A stretch of DNA of 15,749 nt from Bacteroidales bacterium (lineage in GTDB: Bacteria; Bacteroidota; Bacteroidia; Bacteroidales; UBA932): NCBI GenBank assembly GCA_016283985.1, contig JAEENZ010000281.1, positions 1-15,749 of the forward strand, read 5' to 3'. Made by a program: the position numbers and the translations under genes. This document shows positions 1-7,197 of the stretch, one piece after another. Within the stretch, counting starts at the first letter, position 1, and each line of letters opens with the position of its first letter. The notes beneath the pieces were generated by a model. That model saw nothing but the letters and a program-made list of their open reading frames with translations, ran no database searches and was not told the DNA's origin.

Positions 1-113
1 ATGGTGGACAGCACGGCCACGATATTCATGGCCGCCTTGAAATCTTCATCGTCTTTGAACCAAATCCGGTCTGTCAGGTGGTCGGTAGTGACCAGCCAGA
101 AAATCTTTCTCAT
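1..113 (-). CDS. REP-associated/IS200-like (Y1) transposase, N-terminal fragment (partial)
   Basis: Only the first 37 codons lie in the window; the rest runs off the left edge. The start is ATG at 113-111, chosen because AGGAGG (119-124 on the plus strand as CCTCCT) sits 5 nt upstream, by far the strongest Shine-Dalgarno in the window. The visible peptide begins MRKIFWLVTTDHLTDRIWF and continues with KDDEDFKAAMNIVAVL. From memory this resembles the N-terminus of Bacteroidales proteins of the Y1/REP-associated tyrosine transposase family (a WLVTTDH...WF.D.EDF...MN.VAV pattern), single-strand DNA nucleases of the HUH class. The catalytic HUH motif would lie beyond the edge and cannot be seen. 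It diverges from the small HTH gene. The family call is an inference from a short stretch; that it is a real gene is better supported. Confidence 0.5.
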   Translation of the reverse strand, partial: MRKIFWLVTTDHLTDRIWFKDDEDFKAAMNIVAVLST

Positions 114-191
114 AGACTCCTCCTTTCTTTCTCATCGTTTCGTGCCCATGTCGCTGTCCCAGCGTCCTCTGACTACGAAATCATTTATTCG

Positions 192-199
192 CAAAATTA
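192..199 (-). promoter_or_regulatory. Putative -7 element for the leftward transposase-like gene
   Basis: On the minus strand this reads TAATTTTG, a match to the Bacteroidota -7 consensus TAnnTTTG. It would give a leader of roughly 70 nt before the ATG at 113. I see no good -33 TTG at the expected distance, so this is tentative. It lies about 10 nt from the -33 element of the divergent HTH gene, so the two promoters would share one control region. Confidence 0.35.
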
Positions 200-208
200 G
201 TCAAATAA

Positions 209-240
209 TTTGAAAACGGAATAACTAATTATTACCTTTG
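209..240 (+). promoter_or_regulatory. Promoter of the small HTH gene
   Basis: A TTTG (-33) at 209-212 is followed after 20 nt by TACCTTTG (-7) at 233-240, matching the Bacteroidota consensus TTTG-N19-21-TAnnTTTG. Transcription should begin near 245. This rules out the in-frame ATG at 238, which lies inside the -7 element, and favours the ATG at 259. Confidence 0.75.
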
Positions 241-258
241 TATAAAAATTCCGCAAGA

Positions 259-474
259 ATGTCTAAACTGTATTTCGAAGAAAAGGGGGAAGAAATCCTC
301 CGCAACAAAGGTGTCCGCAAAGCAGAATTCGCCCGCCGTATGGGCATACGCAAGCAAAATGTAAATACCTTATTCAAAACGAAGAATCTGGATACTATTT
401 TCCGTGCTTCCAAGGTGCTGGACGTTCCTCTTGAGTTGCTTATCAGTTACACCGAAGAACCGGATCTCGTTTAG
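259..474 (+). CDS. Small XRE-family helix-turn-helix protein
   Basis: 71 residues from the ATG at 259. Residues from about 20 to 60 form a Cro/C1-type (XRE) helix-turn-helix: RKAEFARRMGIRKQNVNTLF reads as the two helices and turn, followed by a helix ending in VPLELL, the usual close of this fold (LGVSLDELL-like). It is essentially a lone DNA-binding domain with a short acidic tail and no effector or toxin partner next to it. A longer version from the ATG at 238 is possible by reading frame only, but that codon overlaps the promoter. Its target is unknown. It could regulate itself or the divergent transposase-like gene, because it sits next to both promoters. It could be an orphan antitoxin, but no toxin gene adjoins it. 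Confidence 0.8.
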   Translation: MSKLYFEEKGEEILRNKGVRKAEFARRMGIRKQNVNTLFKTKNLDTIFRASKVLDVPLELLISYTEEPDLV

Positions 475-507
475 TTTGAATAGCTGTCCCTTATAATCAT
501 TTTTTCG

Positions 508-515
508 TAATTTTG
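508..515 (+). promoter_or_regulatory. -7 element of the flavodoxin gene
   Basis: TAATTTTG matches TAnnTTTG and ends only 5 nt before the ATG at 521, which predicts a leaderless or nearly leaderless transcript. No clear TTTG is found 19-21 nt upstream; the nearest, at 475-478, is about 29 nt away. The call therefore rests on the -7 box and its position. Confidence 0.5.
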
Positions 516-520
516 TAAGT

Positions 521-1345
521 ATGAAACGAATCCTGATACTGGCGGCGGCGGTGCTGATGGCGGCGTCCTGCGCAAACAAGAAATCCGAAATGAAAACACT
601 CGTACTTTATTATTCCCAGAACGGCACCACGAAGGCCGTGGCTGAGGTAATTGCCGACAAACTCGGCGCGGATATCGAGGCAATAGTGCCCGTAACCCCT
701 TATGACGGGGATTTCATGGCAACCATTGAGCGCGGCAAGAAGGAACTGGACGGGGGTATCCTCCCTGAAATCCAGCCTATCAAGGCGGACGTACAATCCT
801 ATGATGTCATCTTCCTGGGCTTCCCCATCTGGTTCGGAGTGTATGCCACGCCTGTATTCACCGTTCTGGAGAACGTGGATTTCAGCGGCAAGAAGATAGT
901 GCCGTTCTGCACCTTCGGCAGCGGCGGCATCGACTCTGCAAGCCGCGCCCTGAAGGAGAAGCTCACCAAGGCGGAAATCCTTCCCGGCTACGGCGTGAGG
1001 ACGGCGCGCATCGATGCGGCCCCGGCCGAACTTGACCGCTTCCTGAAAGAGAACGGATTCCTGGAGGGAGAAATCACCCCTCTTGAGCCCTTCCCGGCAC
1101 TCCACCTGGCCAGCGAGGAGGAAACTGCCATTTTCGATGCGGCGGTAGATGGGTACCCGATGCTGAATGCCAAGGCGGAAGAAGTTGCGGCCCGCAGTGT
1201 TCCAGATGGCACGGAATATATCTTCACCGCCAAGGACCAGTCCCGCCAGAAGGCGGATGCATCCCTTCCTCCGGCAGGCACGCTCAAGGTTTATGTGCTG
1301 GTTGAAGAAGGCAAGGCCCCGGTATTCACCCAGGTCATACGTTAG
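521..1345 (+). CDS. Lipoprotein flavodoxin family protein
   Basis: 274 residues. The N-terminus is a lipoprotein signal: two basic residues, a hydrophobic run and a lipobox MAASC with Cys17 as the likely acylated residue. This suggests membrane anchoring on the periplasmic side. The flavodoxin-like domain starts at residue 24 (MKTLVLYYSQNGTTKAVAE), where SQNGTTK is the phosphate-binding loop for FMN. IFLGFPIWFG (97-106) is the second flavin-contacting loop and TFGSGG (131-136) the third. Residues 184-274 form an extra C-terminal region that I do not recognise and that ordinary flavodoxins of about 150-180 residues lack. The family carries electrons through FMN; the partner is not evident from context. 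The gene stands alone, with truA convergent downstream. FMN binding is inferred from motifs. Confidence 0.85.
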   Translation: MKRILILAAAVLMAASCANKKSEMKTLVLYYSQNGTTKAVAEVIADKLGADIEAIVPVTPYDGDFMATIERGKKELDGGILPEIQPIKADVQSYDVIFLGFPIWFGVYATPVFTVLENVDFSGKKIVPFCTFGSGGIDSASRALKEKLTKAEILPGYGVRTARIDAAPAELDRFLKENGFLEGEITPLEPFPALHLASEEETAIFDAAVDGYPMLNAKAEEVAARSVPDGTEYIFTAKDQSRQKADASLPPAGTLKVYVLVEEGKAPVFTQVIR

Positions 1346-1378
1346 CCCTTCAAAATTAACGACTTTTTCTTGACTGTT

Positions 1379-1462
1379 GCAGGTGTCCCATTTTTACGGA
1401 CACCTGCGTCAAAAACCCCCACTTTTCGCTGCAGGTCCCACTTATTTCGGGACACCTGCAGC
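1379..1462. repeat. Two related hairpins between convergent genes
   Basis: Hairpin 1 has arms GCAGGTGTCC (1379-1388) and GGACACCTGC (1398-1407), a perfect 10-bp stem with a 9-nt loop. Hairpin 2 has arms GCTGCAGGTCCC (1428-1439) and GGGACACCTGCAGC (1449-1462), with a 2-nt GT bulge and also a 9-nt loop. All four arms share the CAGGT/ACCTG core, so arms of one hairpin can also pair with those of the other. They occupy most of the 128-nt gap between the ends of the flavodoxin gene and truA. They may act as a bidirectional transcription stop, although neither is followed by a proper T-run. They may instead be copies of an intergenic repeat. Confidence 0.7.
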
Positions 1463-1473
1463 ACCCGGGGTGT

Positions 1474-2379
1474 TCAGTATTCCACTTTCGACAGGAAGAG
1501 GGCGTGGCCGGGGACGGATTCACCGGCCAGGGATCGCAGGTTACCCTGCTCCGGCGGGAGAATCAACCCGGCGAAGTCGTCGACGCTGCGTTTGCCGCGG
1601 CCGACTTCGATCAGCGTTCCGACAATGGCCCGCACCATATTCCGCAAAAACCTATCGGCAGAAATCCGGAAATACCAATACTGGGGTTCCCTCGCTTCGC
1701 TCGGAATGGCAGGTGTGTGAAGGAGGCTTCCGTCAAGTGCGAGGGCGTCGTGGATGCCGACCGGAGCTTTTCTGCCTGAGCCTTTTTCTGGCGAAGGCAG
1801 GAATGCCTCCGGCGGCTGCAGGCCTTGCATGATGGAAGCGTGTGTTGGCGTATAAGGCGCCCACACAGCCTCGAACACCGTGCAGACGGACGTCTTGTTA
1901 TCCCCGCCCTTCTTCTCGAAACACGAAAAATCATGCGTACCCAACAACGCCACAGCGGCAGAATTCATCGCCTCGAAATCCAGCCCGGGATACCCGCACT
2001 GCCACGAAAAAGCCTCCACAAAAGGATCCTTGCACCTGTGCAGGAAATATGTGTATTCCCGCCTTACGGCATCGAAGCGCGGATGGAAGTCCGGCGCGGC
2101 TGGAGCCACACGAGAAACCACCACCGAGCGGGGCAGGATGGCATTTAATTTGTAGCAGAAATCATCTGCCGTAAGGCCCTCGGGGCCATCGAAACACGCA
2201 ACGTAACCAATGGCGTTCACGTCCGTATCCGTCCGCCCCGCACCGATTACCGGCACCTCGCCTCCGAGAAGCTTTCCCAGGGCATCTTCGAGGCACTCCT
2301 GCACGGAAGGGTCGGAGGGTTGGCGCTGCCAGCCGCAGAAGCCGGCACCGGCGTATGAAAGTACGATGGAATAACGCAT
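1474..2379 (-). CDS. truA: tRNA pseudouridine(38-40) synthase TruA with an internal insertion
   Basis: Converts uridines 38-40 in the anticodon arm of tRNAs to pseudouridine. The start is set at ATG 2379 (MRYSIVLSYAGAGFCGWQRQ); a TTG nine bases upstream lies inside the promoter. The product is 301 residues, against roughly 245-270 for the family. The catalytic aspartate is Asp51 in GAGRTDTDVNA; the usual motif is GRTDxGVxA, so the glycine two residues after the aspartate is replaced by Asp. EYTYFL (108-113) carries the conserved active-site tyrosine region, and RISADRFLRNMVRAIVGTL (238-256) is the strongly conserved C-terminal motif. Just before that motif, about 49 residues (185-233) look inserted (see the repeat at 1681-1827). 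The reading frame is open throughout, so the enzyme may still work. It diverges from the Bat operon and converges on the flavodoxin gene. Confidence 0.93.
   Translation of the reverse strand: MRYSIVLSYAGAGFCGWQRQPSDPSVQECLEDALGKLLGGEVPVIGAGRTDTDVNAIGYVACFDGPEGLTADDFCYKLNAILPRSVVVSRVAPAAPDFHPRFDAVRREYTYFLHRCKDPFVEAFSWQCGYPGLDFEAMNSAAVALLGTHDFSCFEKKGGDNKTSVCTVFEAVWAPYTPTHASIMQGLQPPEAFLPSPEKGSGRKAPVGIHDALALDGSLLHTPAIPSEAREPQYWYFRISADRFLRNMVRAIVGTLIEVGRGKRSVDDFAGLILPPEQGNLRSLAGESVPGHALFLSKVEY
1681..1827 (-). repeat. Repeat-like insertion inside truA
   Basis: In-frame segment of about 49 codons between the conserved FEAVWAPYTPTHASIM and YWYFRISADRF blocks of TruA. Its translation includes IPSEAREPQ, and the DNA on the coding strand includes CATTCC GAGCGAAGCGAG GGAACC (1685-1707). 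This resembles the dispersed ATTCCGAGCGAAGCGAGGAAT-type repeats that I know as intergenic elements in many bacterial genomes and that translate as IPSEAR. The ATTCC and GGAA flanks can pair. Boundaries are estimated from where family conservation stops and resumes. The insertion length is a multiple of three. Confidence 0.6.
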
Positions 2380-2385
2380 AGAATG

Positions 2386-2393
2386 CAAATTTA
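2386..2393 (-). promoter_or_regulatory. -7 element of truA
   Basis: On the minus strand TAAATTTG matches TAnnTTTG and ends 6 nt before the truA ATG at 2379, so the message would be leaderless or nearly so. The upstream in-frame TTG (2388-2386) is part of this box and is therefore an unlikely start. There is no TTTG at the usual -33 distance. The element lies in the 23-nt gap between truA and moxR. Confidence 0.5.
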
Positions 2394-2402
2394 TTAAAAT
2401 AT

Positions 2403-3395
2403 ATGGAAAGTGTAAATATCAAGGAACTCAACGACCGCATCCAGAAAGAAAGCGGCTTCGTGGATATCCTTTCTCTCGAGATGGGCAAGGTCATCGTGGG
2501 CCAGAAGCACCTGGTGGAGAACCTGATGATAGCCCTCCTCGCAAACGGGCACATCCTCCTCGAAGGCGTGCCCGGCCTCGCCAAGACCCTGGCCATCAGC
2601 ACCCTCAGCAAGGCGGTGAACGCCAAGTTCAACCGCATCCAGTTCACTCCGGACCTCCTCCCTGCCGACGTGGTGGGCACCCTCATCTACTCGCAGAAGA
2701 AGGAAACCTTCGAGGTGCGCAAGGGCCCCGTCTTCGCCAACTTCGTGCTGGCGGATGAAATCAACCGCGCCCCCGCGAAAGTGCAGTCCGCGCTGCTGGA
2801 AGCCATGCAGGAAAGGCAGGTGACCATCGGCGACAGCACCTACAAGCTGCCGGAGCCTTTCCTCGTGATGGCCACCCAGAACCCCATCGAGCAGGAGGGT
2901 ACCTATCCTCTGCCCGAGGCCCAGGTGGACCGCTTCATGCTGAAGGTGGTGGTGGATTACCCGAAGAAGGAGGAGGAGAAACTCATCATCCGCATGAACA
3001 ACAGCGGCGAGTTCCCCCAGCCGAGCCCCGTGGTGAATCCGGATGACATCGTCCGCGCCCGCGAAGTGGTGCGCGAGGTCTACATGGACGAGAAGATAGA
3101 GCGCTACATCGTAGACATCGTCTACGCTACCCGCACCCCTGAAGAATACGGCCTGAAGGGCCTCAAGGACCTCATTTCCTACGGAGGATCCCCCCGCGCC
3201 AGCATCAGCCTGAGCGCCGCCGCGAAGGCCTACGCGTTCATCAAGCGCAGGGGCTACGTGATTCCGGAAGATGTGCGCGCGGTCTGCCCCGAGGTGCTGC
3301 GCCACCGTATCGGCCTCACCTATGAGGCGGAGGCGGAAAATGTGACCACCGAAGAGATAATCTCCCAGGTAATCAATGCAGTGGTAGTGCCGTAA
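2403..3395 (+). CDS. MoxR-family AAA+ ATPase
   Basis: 330 residues, the normal size for MoxR ATPases, which are cytoplasmic chaperone-like AAA+ proteins that remodel or activate VWA-domain partners. Visible motifs: Walker A GVPGLAKT (55-62), Walker B VLADEINRA (115-123), sensor 1 ATQNPIEQEGTYPLPEAQ (157-174) and the following DRF (176-178) with the conserved arginine. The start at ATG 2403 gives a normal N-terminus. It is the first gene of the Bat operon. Its TAA overlaps the next ATG by one base (TAATG), indicating coupled translation with the DUF58 gene, its usual partner. I see no TAnnTTTG promoter in the short gap to truA, so the operon promoter remains unplaced. Confidence 0.95.
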   Translation: MESVNIKELNDRIQKESGFVDILSLEMGKVIVGQKHLVENLMIALLANGHILLEGVPGLAKTLAISTLSKAVNAKFNRIQFTPDLLPADVVGTLIYSQKKETFEVRKGPVFANFVLADEINRAPAKVQSALLEAMQERQVTIGDSTYKLPEPFLVMATQNPIEQEGTYPLPEAQVDRFMLKVVVDYPKKEEEKLIIRMNNSGEFPQPSPVVNPDDIVRAREVVREVYMDEKIERYIVDIVYATRTPEEYGLKGLKDLISYGGSPRASISLSAAAKAYAFIKRRGYVIPEDVRAVCPEVLRHRIGLTYEAEAENVTTEEIISQVINAVVVP

Positions 3396-4282
3396 TGGCA
3401 AGGGACGCAACAGAACTCCTGAAGAAGGTCCGGAAGATAGAAATCCGCACCAAGGCTCTCTCGCACCAGATATTCGCGGGGGAGTACCACTCCGCGTTCA
3501 AGGGGCGCGGCATGGCCTTCAGCGAGGTGCGCGAATATCAGTACGGGGACGATGTGCGCAACATGGACTGGAACGTTACCGCCCGCATGCGCGCACCCTA
3601 CATAAAGGTGTTCGAGGAGGAGCGCGAGATGACGGTGGTGCTGCTGGTGGACGTGAGCCGTTCCGGCCTGTTCGGCACGCAGACGCGCACCAAGCGCGAG
3701 CTGCTCGCGGAGATTGCGGCCGTGCTCAGCTTCAGCGCCATCCTCAATAACGACAAGGTCGGAGCCCTCTTCTTCAGCGACCGCGTGGAGAAGTTCATCC
3801 CCCCGAAGAAGGGGCGCAGCCATCTCCTTCATATAATAAGGGAGATGCTGGAACTCGAGCCGCAGTCGGACGGCACCGACATCGGCGCGGCCCTGCAGTT
3901 CCTTACGGGAGCCATCAAGAAGAAGTGCACCGCCTTCCTGCTCAGCGATATGCTGGATGCGGACGCCGCAGGCCATCCCCGCTACGAGGATGCCCTGAAG
4001 GTGGCGGCAGGCAGGCACGACCTCTCCGTAATCAAGGTCTTCGATCCCTGCGAACGCAGCCTGGCGCCGGTAGGCCTCATAAACGTGAAAGACAGCGAGA
4101 CGGGGCGCTCCGCCTGGGTGAACACCAGTAGCGCCGCCACCCGGCGGGCCTATTCGCAGTGGTTCTCCGACCTCGCCTCGGCCGAGCAGCAGCTATTCAA
4201 CAGATATAAAGTGGAAAGCGTGGAAATCTCCACCGATTCGGATTACGTCCGCGCTCTCATGTCATTTTTCGCCAAGAGATGA
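3395..4282 (+). CDS. DUF58 / VWA-like domain protein of the MoxR-Bat operon
   Basis: 295 residues, soluble, with no signal peptide or membrane span. The DUF58 signature is plain: FKGRGMAFSEVREYQYGDD (35-53) followed by VRNMDWNVTARM. A von Willebrand A-like fold then begins at VVLLVDVSRSGLF (81-93), with a MIDAS-type D-x-S-x-S at 86-90. DUF58 proteins are encoded beside moxR throughout bacteria and are presumed targets or partners of the ATPase. It overlaps moxR by 1 nt and the next gene by 4 nt (ATGA). Family assignment is firm; molecular role is not established. Confidence 0.93.
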   Translation: MARDATELLKKVRKIEIRTKALSHQIFAGEYHSAFKGRGMAFSEVREYQYGDDVRNMDWNVTARMRAPYIKVFEEEREMTVVLLVDVSRSGLFGTQTRTKRELLAEIAAVLSFSAILNNDKVGALFFSDRVEKFIPPKKGRSHLLHIIREMLELEPQSDGTDIGAALQFLTGAIKKKCTAFLLSDMLDADAAGHPRYEDALKVAAGRHDLSVIKVFDPCERSLAPVGLINVKDSETGRSAWVNTSSAATRRAYSQWFSDLASAEQQLFNRYKVESVEISTDSDYVRALMSFFAKR

Positions 4283-5223
4283 ATATCCTTTTCAGCATAC
4301 TCCTGACCCTTCTCGAGATTGTGCCCAAGGGCGACGCGTTCATCAAGCCCCAGACCAGGCGCGATTCCATCTACGTGGCCGACAGGCTCGAATATGGTTT
4401 CGAGCTGGACAACGTGCGGAAGGGCACGGAACTGGCCCTGCCGGATGCGATGGCCATGTCGAACGACACCCTCACCGTGGTGGAAGACTGGAAGCTGGAC
4501 ACGCTGAAGATCCGCCGCCGCAAGGGCCTGATGGATATCAGGGGCAGGATAGTCGTGACCCCCTTCGAGGAAGGCGACTATGCCATGCCGCACATTTTCC
4601 TGCTGCGCCGCGAAGGAGGCAAGATCGACACGCTGCGCTTCGACAGCGTGGTTTTCCACGTGGCAGAGTTCCCCATAGACTCCGCCCGGGTGGCCAGGAA
4701 CGAGCTCCAACCTCTGGTGAGGTATCCTCTCACGTTCAAAGAGCTGCTGCCCTGGCTGCTGGGAGGACTGTTCCTCCTCGGCCTGCTGGCCGCAGGCATC
4801 TCCATGTGGCTGGCCCGCGCCCGCCGCAAGGAATACGAGCTCACCCATGAGCCCGCCCACATCACCGCACTGCGGAAACTGGATGCCTACAGGGGTAACG
4901 GATTCTGGGCGCCCGAGAAGCAGAAAGCCTTCTATTCCGGCGTCACCGACACCCTCAAAGCCTACATGGAGGCCCGTTTCGGGGTGGATGCCCCGGAGAT
5001 GACCACCGCCGAGGTGTTCGATGTCCTGAAGGGCGCCAAGGGCCTTCCGGAAGACGTTTACGGCAATACCAAGGAGCTGTTCGAGACCGCGGACCTCATC
5101 AAGTTCGCGAAATTCACGGCCCCGGACGAATATAATGCAAAGGTGGTTCCCACCGCCGTCCGTTTCGTGACGGAAACCTATCAGAACGCGCTTGAGGAGG
5201 AGCCGGAAGGAGATGTTCTTTGA
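4279..5223 (+). CDS. One-pass membrane protein of the Bat operon, BatD-like cytoplasmic domain
   Basis: 314 residues. A hydrophobic N-terminus (MNILFSILLTLLEIV) could be a signal peptide or membrane anchor. Residues 20-150 look like a periplasmic beta-rich domain, a single membrane span follows at about 157-179 (LLPWLLGGLFLLGLLAAGI), then a helical C-terminal domain. That domain (about 215-302) aligns by eye with residues 515-600 of the BatD part of the last operon gene: AFYSGVTDTLKAYMEARFGVD here and AFYEELHKTLLGFISDKLNLD there, each then followed by A-x-x-M-(T/S). It occupies the slot between DUF58 and batA that holds an unnamed membrane protein in related operons. Its ATG overlaps the DUF58 stop (ATGA), and its end overlaps batA by 11 nt. 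Role unknown beyond membership of the complex. Confidence 0.85.
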   Translation: MNILFSILLTLLEIVPKGDAFIKPQTRRDSIYVADRLEYGFELDNVRKGTELALPDAMAMSNDTLTVVEDWKLDTLKIRRRKGLMDIRGRIVVTPFEEGDYAMPHIFLLRREGGKIDTLRFDSVVFHVAEFPIDSARVARNELQPLVRYPLTFKELLPWLLGGLFLLGLLAAGISMWLARARRKEYELTHEPAHITALRKLDAYRGNGFWAPEKQKAFYSGVTDTLKAYMEARFGVDAPEMTTAEVFDVLKGAKGLPEDVYGNTKELFETADLIKFAKFTAPDEYNAKVVPTAVRFVTETYQNALEEEPEGDVL

Positions 5224-6196
5224 GTATCCCAAGCTTCTCTGGCTGCTGGCTCTGCCGGTGCTGCTCGCGGTCCACTACCTGTGGCTGGAACTGAGCGGCA
5301 GGCGCCCGCACATGCGGGTGTCGGCATCGGCCCCCTGGCTGGCCGGAGGCGGCAGCGTGCTCGCGTGGCTGAGGCATCTCCCGTTCATCCTCCGCACCGC
5401 GGCCCTCTGCCTCATAATCGTGGCGATCGCCCGCCCGCGCTCATCTACCGAAACCGAAAAGATTGACACCGAGGGAATCGACATCGTGCTGGCGATGGAC
5501 GTATCCACCTCCATGCTCGCGCGGGATTTCGACCCCGACCGCATCAGCGCAGCCAAGGACATTGCCATAGAATTCATCGCCCAGCGGCCTTCGGACCGCA
5601 TGGGGATAGTGGTGTTCGCGGGGGAGAGCTACACCCAGTGTCCCCTGACTACCGACCGCGCCACCCTCATCAACATGATGAAGGATGTGCAGACGGACCT
5701 CATCGAGGACGGCACCGCTATCGGCAACGGCCTGGCGACCGCGGTGGCGCGCATGAAGGATTCGGACGCCAAGAGCCGCGTGGTCATCCTCCTCACCGAC
5801 GGTGTGAACAACAGGGGAGAGATAGCGCCCGCGACGGCGGCGGAGATAGCGAAGACCTACGGCGTGCGAGTGTACACCATAGGCATGGGCACCCGCGGGG
5901 AGGCCCCCTATCCGGTGATGACCCCCTGGGGGGTGGAGGTCCGGAAGATCCCCGTGGAGATAGATGAGGACCTGCTGAAATCCATCGCGGAGGCCACCGG
6001 AGGGCGGTATTTCCGCGCCACCGACAACACCAAGCTATCGGAAATCTATTCCGAGATCAACCAGATGGAGAAGGTGCGCACCACGGTGGACAGTTTCCCA
6101 GTATATAAAGAACTGTTCGGCAAATATGCCATTTGGGCGCTGGTATGCCTGCTGCTCGAACTGGCGTTGCGCCTATTCATAAGGAGGCTGCCGTAA
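5213..6196 (+). CDS. batA: BatA, membrane-anchored VWA-domain protein
   Basis: 327 residues from ATG 5213. This start is preferred over an in-frame TTG 21 nt upstream because GGAAGGAG precedes the ATG directly and MFFEYPKLLWLLALPVLL is the normal BatA N-terminus. Layout: membrane spans at about 8-24 and 56-73, then a VWA domain with MIDAS DVSTS (96-100), LTTD (145-148) and LLTDGVNNRGE, and a last span near 307-323. The domain should bind a divalent metal and protein partners. Bat proteins were first described for aerotolerance in Bacteroides fragilis; the mechanism is unresolved. The gene overlaps the preceding one by 11 nt and shares one base with batB (TAATG). Confidence 0.92.
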   Translation: MFFEYPKLLWLLALPVLLAVHYLWLELSGRRPHMRVSASAPWLAGGGSVLAWLRHLPFILRTAALCLIIVAIARPRSSTETEKIDTEGIDIVLAMDVSTSMLARDFDPDRISAAKDIAIEFIAQRPSDRMGIVVFAGESYTQCPLTTDRATLINMMKDVQTDLIEDGTAIGNGLATAVARMKDSDAKSRVVILLTDGVNNRGEIAPATAAEIAKTYGVRVYTIGMGTRGEAPYPVMTPWGVEVRKIPVEIDEDLLKSIAEATGGRYFRATDNTKLSEIYSEINQMEKVRTTVDSFPVYKELFGKYAIWALVCLLLELALRLFIRRLP

Positions 6197-7197
6197 TGCT
6201 GATATTCGCGAATCATCAATACTTGCTACTGCTGCTTCTGGTGCCGCTGATGCCCCTGCTATACGGGCTTGTGCGTTGGCTGCGCAGGGAGCGCCTCCGC
6301 CGCATCGGGGATGAAGCCCTGGTTAAGCAGTTGATGCCTTCCTGGTCCGCTTCCAAGGGCTGGGTGCGTCTGGTGCTCTTCGACTTGGCATTCGGCTTCT
6401 TCGTGATCGGCCTGGCCCGGCCGCAGATAGGAGCCAAACTCCAGGAGAGGGAGACCAAGGGTGCGGAGATCATGATATGCCTCGACGTGTCCAACTCCAT
6501 GCTGGCCAAGGATTATTCCCCCAACCGCCTGGAGCGCGCCAAGCTGGCGATTTCCCGCATAACCGACAAGTTGCAGGACGACCGCATCGGCCTAATCATA
6601 TTTGCCGGGAGCTCCTTCGTGCAGCTGCCCATCACCAACGACTACGTGTCGGCCAAGATGTTCCTGAACAGCATCAGCACCGAATCCGTGCCCGTGCAGG
6701 GAACGGCCATCGGCGATGCCATCCTCACCGCCACGCGCAGTTTCAGCGCCCAGAGCGAGAAGAGCCGGGCCATAATAGTTATAACCGACGGCGAGAACCA
6801 TGAAGACGACCCCGTGGAAGCCGCAAAGCAGGCCGCTGAACTCGGCATCAAGATATATACGATAGGTGTGGGATCGCTCCGCGGCGAGCCCATCCCCATG
6901 GACGGGGAACTCCTCAAAGACAAGGACGGCAACATCGTGGTGACCCACCTCGACGAAGATACCCTGCAGAAGGTAGCGGAGGCGGGGAACGGGGCCTACG
7001 TGCATGCCGGAAACGAGGAATTCGGCCTGAACCCGATAATCAACGACATCAACAAGCTGGAGGAGGAGTACTACAAGTCGGTGGTGTTCGAGGAGTATGA
7101 CGAGCAGTACATGTATTTCTTCGCGGTGGCGCTGGCGCTGCTGGCGATAGAGATGCTGATAGGCGAAAGGCGCTGGAAAAGGAGAATGTTCGAATGA
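6196..7197 (+). CDS. batB: BatB, membrane-anchored VWA-domain protein
   Basis: 333 residues. The start is ATG 6196, 8 nt after AAGGAGG (6181-6187); an in-frame TTG at 6133 lies deep inside batA and is rejected. It is a paralogue of BatA with the same plan: N-terminal hydrophobic span (8-25), second span (about 59-75), VWA domain with MIDAS DVSNS (97-101), AGSSFVQLPITND and ITDGENHEDD, and a C-terminal span at about 305-322 followed by a basic tail. BatA and BatB probably pair through these VWA domains in the inner membrane, facing the periplasm or cytoplasm. The end overlaps batC by four bases (ATGA). Confidence 0.93.
   Translation: MLIFANHQYLLLLLLVPLMPLLYGLVRWLRRERLRRIGDEALVKQLMPSWSASKGWVRLVLFDLAFGFFVIGLARPQIGAKLQERETKGAEIMICLDVSNSMLAKDYSPNRLERAKLAISRITDKLQDDRIGLIIFAGSSFVQLPITNDYVSAKMFLNSISTESVPVQGTAIGDAILTATRSFSAQSEKSRAIIVITDGENHEDDPVEAAKQAAELGIKIYTIGVGSLRGEPIPMDGELLKDKDGNIVVTHLDEDTLQKVAEAGNGAYVHAGNEEFGLNPIINDINKLEEEYYKSVVFEEYDEQYMYFFAVALALLAIEMLIGERRWKRRMFE

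Noticed and set aside
1..213. 70-codon plus-strand frame at the left edge
   Set aside because: It is antisense to the leftward gene, which has a strong ribosome-binding site, and its own sequence shows no family resemblance.
1377..1832. Plus-strand open frames over the 3' part of truA
   Set aside because: They are in the shadow of truA on the opposite strand, have Arg/Pro-rich sequence and cross the intergenic hairpins.
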